From: Bradyrhizobium campsiandrae
Lineage (GTDB): Bacteria > Pseudomonadota > Alphaproteobacteria > Rhizobiales > Xanthobacteraceae
Length of the DNA stretch: 64,000 nt
Assembly (NCBI RefSeq): GCF_014529705.1
Contig: NZ_JAANIH010000009.1
Coordinates: 119,051 to 183,050 of the forward strand
Direction of reading: 5' to 3'
Shown here: piece by piece, positions 63,068-64,000 of the stretch
Numbering within the stretch: position 1 is the stretch's first letter
Layout: every line of letters starts with the position of its first letter
Position numbers and translations under genes: made by a program
Notes under the pieces: model-generated
Seen by the model: the letters and a program-made list of their open reading frames with translations, nothing else
What the model was told of the DNA's origin: nothing
Database searches by the model: none

Positions 63068-64000
63068 CTAGAGCGATGCAAGGAGCGCCTCAAAGCGCTT
63101 CCATTGCACCTCCTTGGAATAGCGGGTCGTCAACATGTCATGACCGGCACGCGCAATCTGCGCCCGCCGCATCGGATCGTCGAGCAGCCTGCGAATCTGC
63201 CTTGCTGCGTCGTCGGGCGAGCTGTACGTCACGAGCGTTTCCCCGTCGACCATCCCCTCCGGATAGTTACCATCATCCGACAGGAGAAGCGACGCCGCAC
63301 CCATCGCCTCGAAACAGCGCATATTGCCGCGATCCTCGCCGGACATGTCGATGGCCCCGTTGAGCACGATCTTGGCCGCGCCCAGCACGTCGTAATAGTC
63401 GCGTCCAAAGACCGCCGTTTGTGCGATCGACCGGATCCGCTCGGGCCTGCGGTGATCGGCCAACGGCAGCAGCCTGCCGATCGGGGATTCGGCGAGGCGG
63501 CACAGCCGAGACCTGTCGAGGTGGTACACGACGTTGTGCGAGCTTGCGAGGGCTGCGACCTGCTCGAGCACGGCGGCGCGCTGGCGGTGATGGCGCGAAT
63601 ACCCGCCGACGAACAGCACGTCGATGGGACGGTCCTGACGGGCGGCGTAGGGATCGAGCTCGCGATCATAGCCGGGAAAGAAATAATCGGTTCGCGCGCC
63701 CCGCGCCGCGATCGAGGCGAGCACCGAGGGGAAATTGCAGACGACGAGATCGTAGTCGGAGAAACGCACGTTGAGCAGCGGCGCCGCGTGCCAAGCGATC
63801 GTGTGCTTCACGCATCCGGGCAGATTCTTGATGAAATCGGACGACCAGCCGGTCGTGTCCTGATTGTAGAACACCTCGGTGCGATGATGCTCGATCTGGG
63901 CCTTGAGGATTTCGGCAGCGGTGGCGCGCGCGTTCATGCCTTGCTCGCGAGCCCAGACCCGCTGGACCTCCAAATCGTCGCCGTAAGCGAAGAACGCCCA
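63068..64000 (-). CDS. CgeB-like glycosyltransferase (5' end beyond window)
   Basis: At least 310 residues; the frame is open through the right edge and reads WAFFAYGDDLEVQRVWAREQ at the boundary, so a TTG at 63973 is not the true start. IDVLFVGGYSRHHRQRAAVL, GRDYYDVLGAAKIVLNGAID, EDRGNMRCFEAMGAASLLLS and DDGNYPEGMVDGETLVTYSS are donor-domain blocks of the CgeB/Glyco_trans_1_2 family. Its gene lies 9 bases upstream of the perosamine-synthase-like gene. It probably transfers a sugar in the same glycan pathway. Confidence 0.82.
   Translation of the reverse strand, partial: WAFFAYGDDLEVQRVWAREQGMNARATAAEILKAQIEHHRTEVFYNQDTTGWSSDFIKNLPGCVKHTIAWHAAPLLNVRFSDYDLVVCNFPSVLASIAARGARTDYFFPGYDRELDPYAARQDRPIDVLFVGGYSRHHRQRAAVLEQVAALASSHNVVYHLDRSRLCRLAESPIGRLLPLADHRRPERIRSIAQTAVFGRDYYDVLGAAKIVLNGAIDMSGEDRGNMRCFEAMGAASLLLSDDGNYPEGMVDGETLVTYSSPDDAARQIRRLLDDPMRRAQIARAGHDMLTTRYSKEVQWKRFEALLASL

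Noticed and set aside
58182..64000. Possible integrative element carrying the right-hand genes
   Set aside because: No integrase, transposase, tRNA or direct-repeat boundary was found in this part of the window.

Overview
The window looks like chromosome of a Bradyrhizobium-type alphaproteobacterium (Nitrobacteraceae). The base composition is high in G+C, liv-type ABC transporters are abundant, and the gaps carry palindromic elements of the kind I know from Bradyrhizobium genomes. These are a perfect 30-bp inverted repeat at 11188-11267, CCCTCTCCCGC-type and CCCCCGC-type hairpins near 1.9 and 14.6 kb, and an AGCATGATC-type dyad at 60782-60828. No rRNA, tRNA, CRISPR array or intact insertion sequence was recognised.

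Region 1 (1-18 kb) is metabolic. A leftward livK-livH-livM set runs off the left edge. A block of purU, a hemD-like gene, an MFS transporter and a Crp/Fnr-like regulator follows. Then comes a rightward operon encoding a complete second branched-chain-type ABC importer (livG, an acyl-CoA synthetase, livH, livM, a binding protein, livF). An AGE-family sugar isomerase and a PaaK-like protein with no canonical nucleotide loop lie beyond it.

Region 2 (18-55 kb) is a large surface-polysaccharide locus. A near-continuous leftward gene train runs from about 48.8 to 21.8 kb. It is headed by a winged-helix regulator and a NusG/RfaH-like antiterminator, with a strong hairpin directly behind the antiterminator. 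The train encodes sugar-nucleotide enzymes, two asparagine-synthase-like amidotransferases, four SDR epimerases, an ABC exporter (one Wzm-like permease and two different Wzt-like ATPases), glycosyltransferases and a decoration set. The decoration genes are a formyltransferase/deacetylase-like fusion, a WbqC-like protein, a PLP beta-family enzyme, an ATP-grasp ligase and methyltransferases. A third amidotransferase with two GT4 glycosyltransferases forms a separate leftward unit (54.9-50.7 kb). Its promoter is almost identical to that of the regulator operon. WbpA, WbpB, WbpE, WbpD and WbpI homologues are all present (21.8-60 kb), which predicts UDP-ManNAc3NAcA or a close relative. With the epimerases and amidotransferases this points to an O-antigen built from diacetamido-uronamides, in the style of the Bordetella wbm locus.

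Region 3 (55-64 kb) carries a secreted serralysin-like M10 metalloprotease with five 108-residue tandem repeats, a small exported protein, a probable glycosyltransferase relic, the wbpE homologue, a methyltransferase, and the start of another glycan cluster (GT4, a perosamine-synthase-like aminotransferase, a CgeB-like glycosyltransferase) that leaves the right edge.

All functions are read from sequence motifs and remembered families; no search was run.
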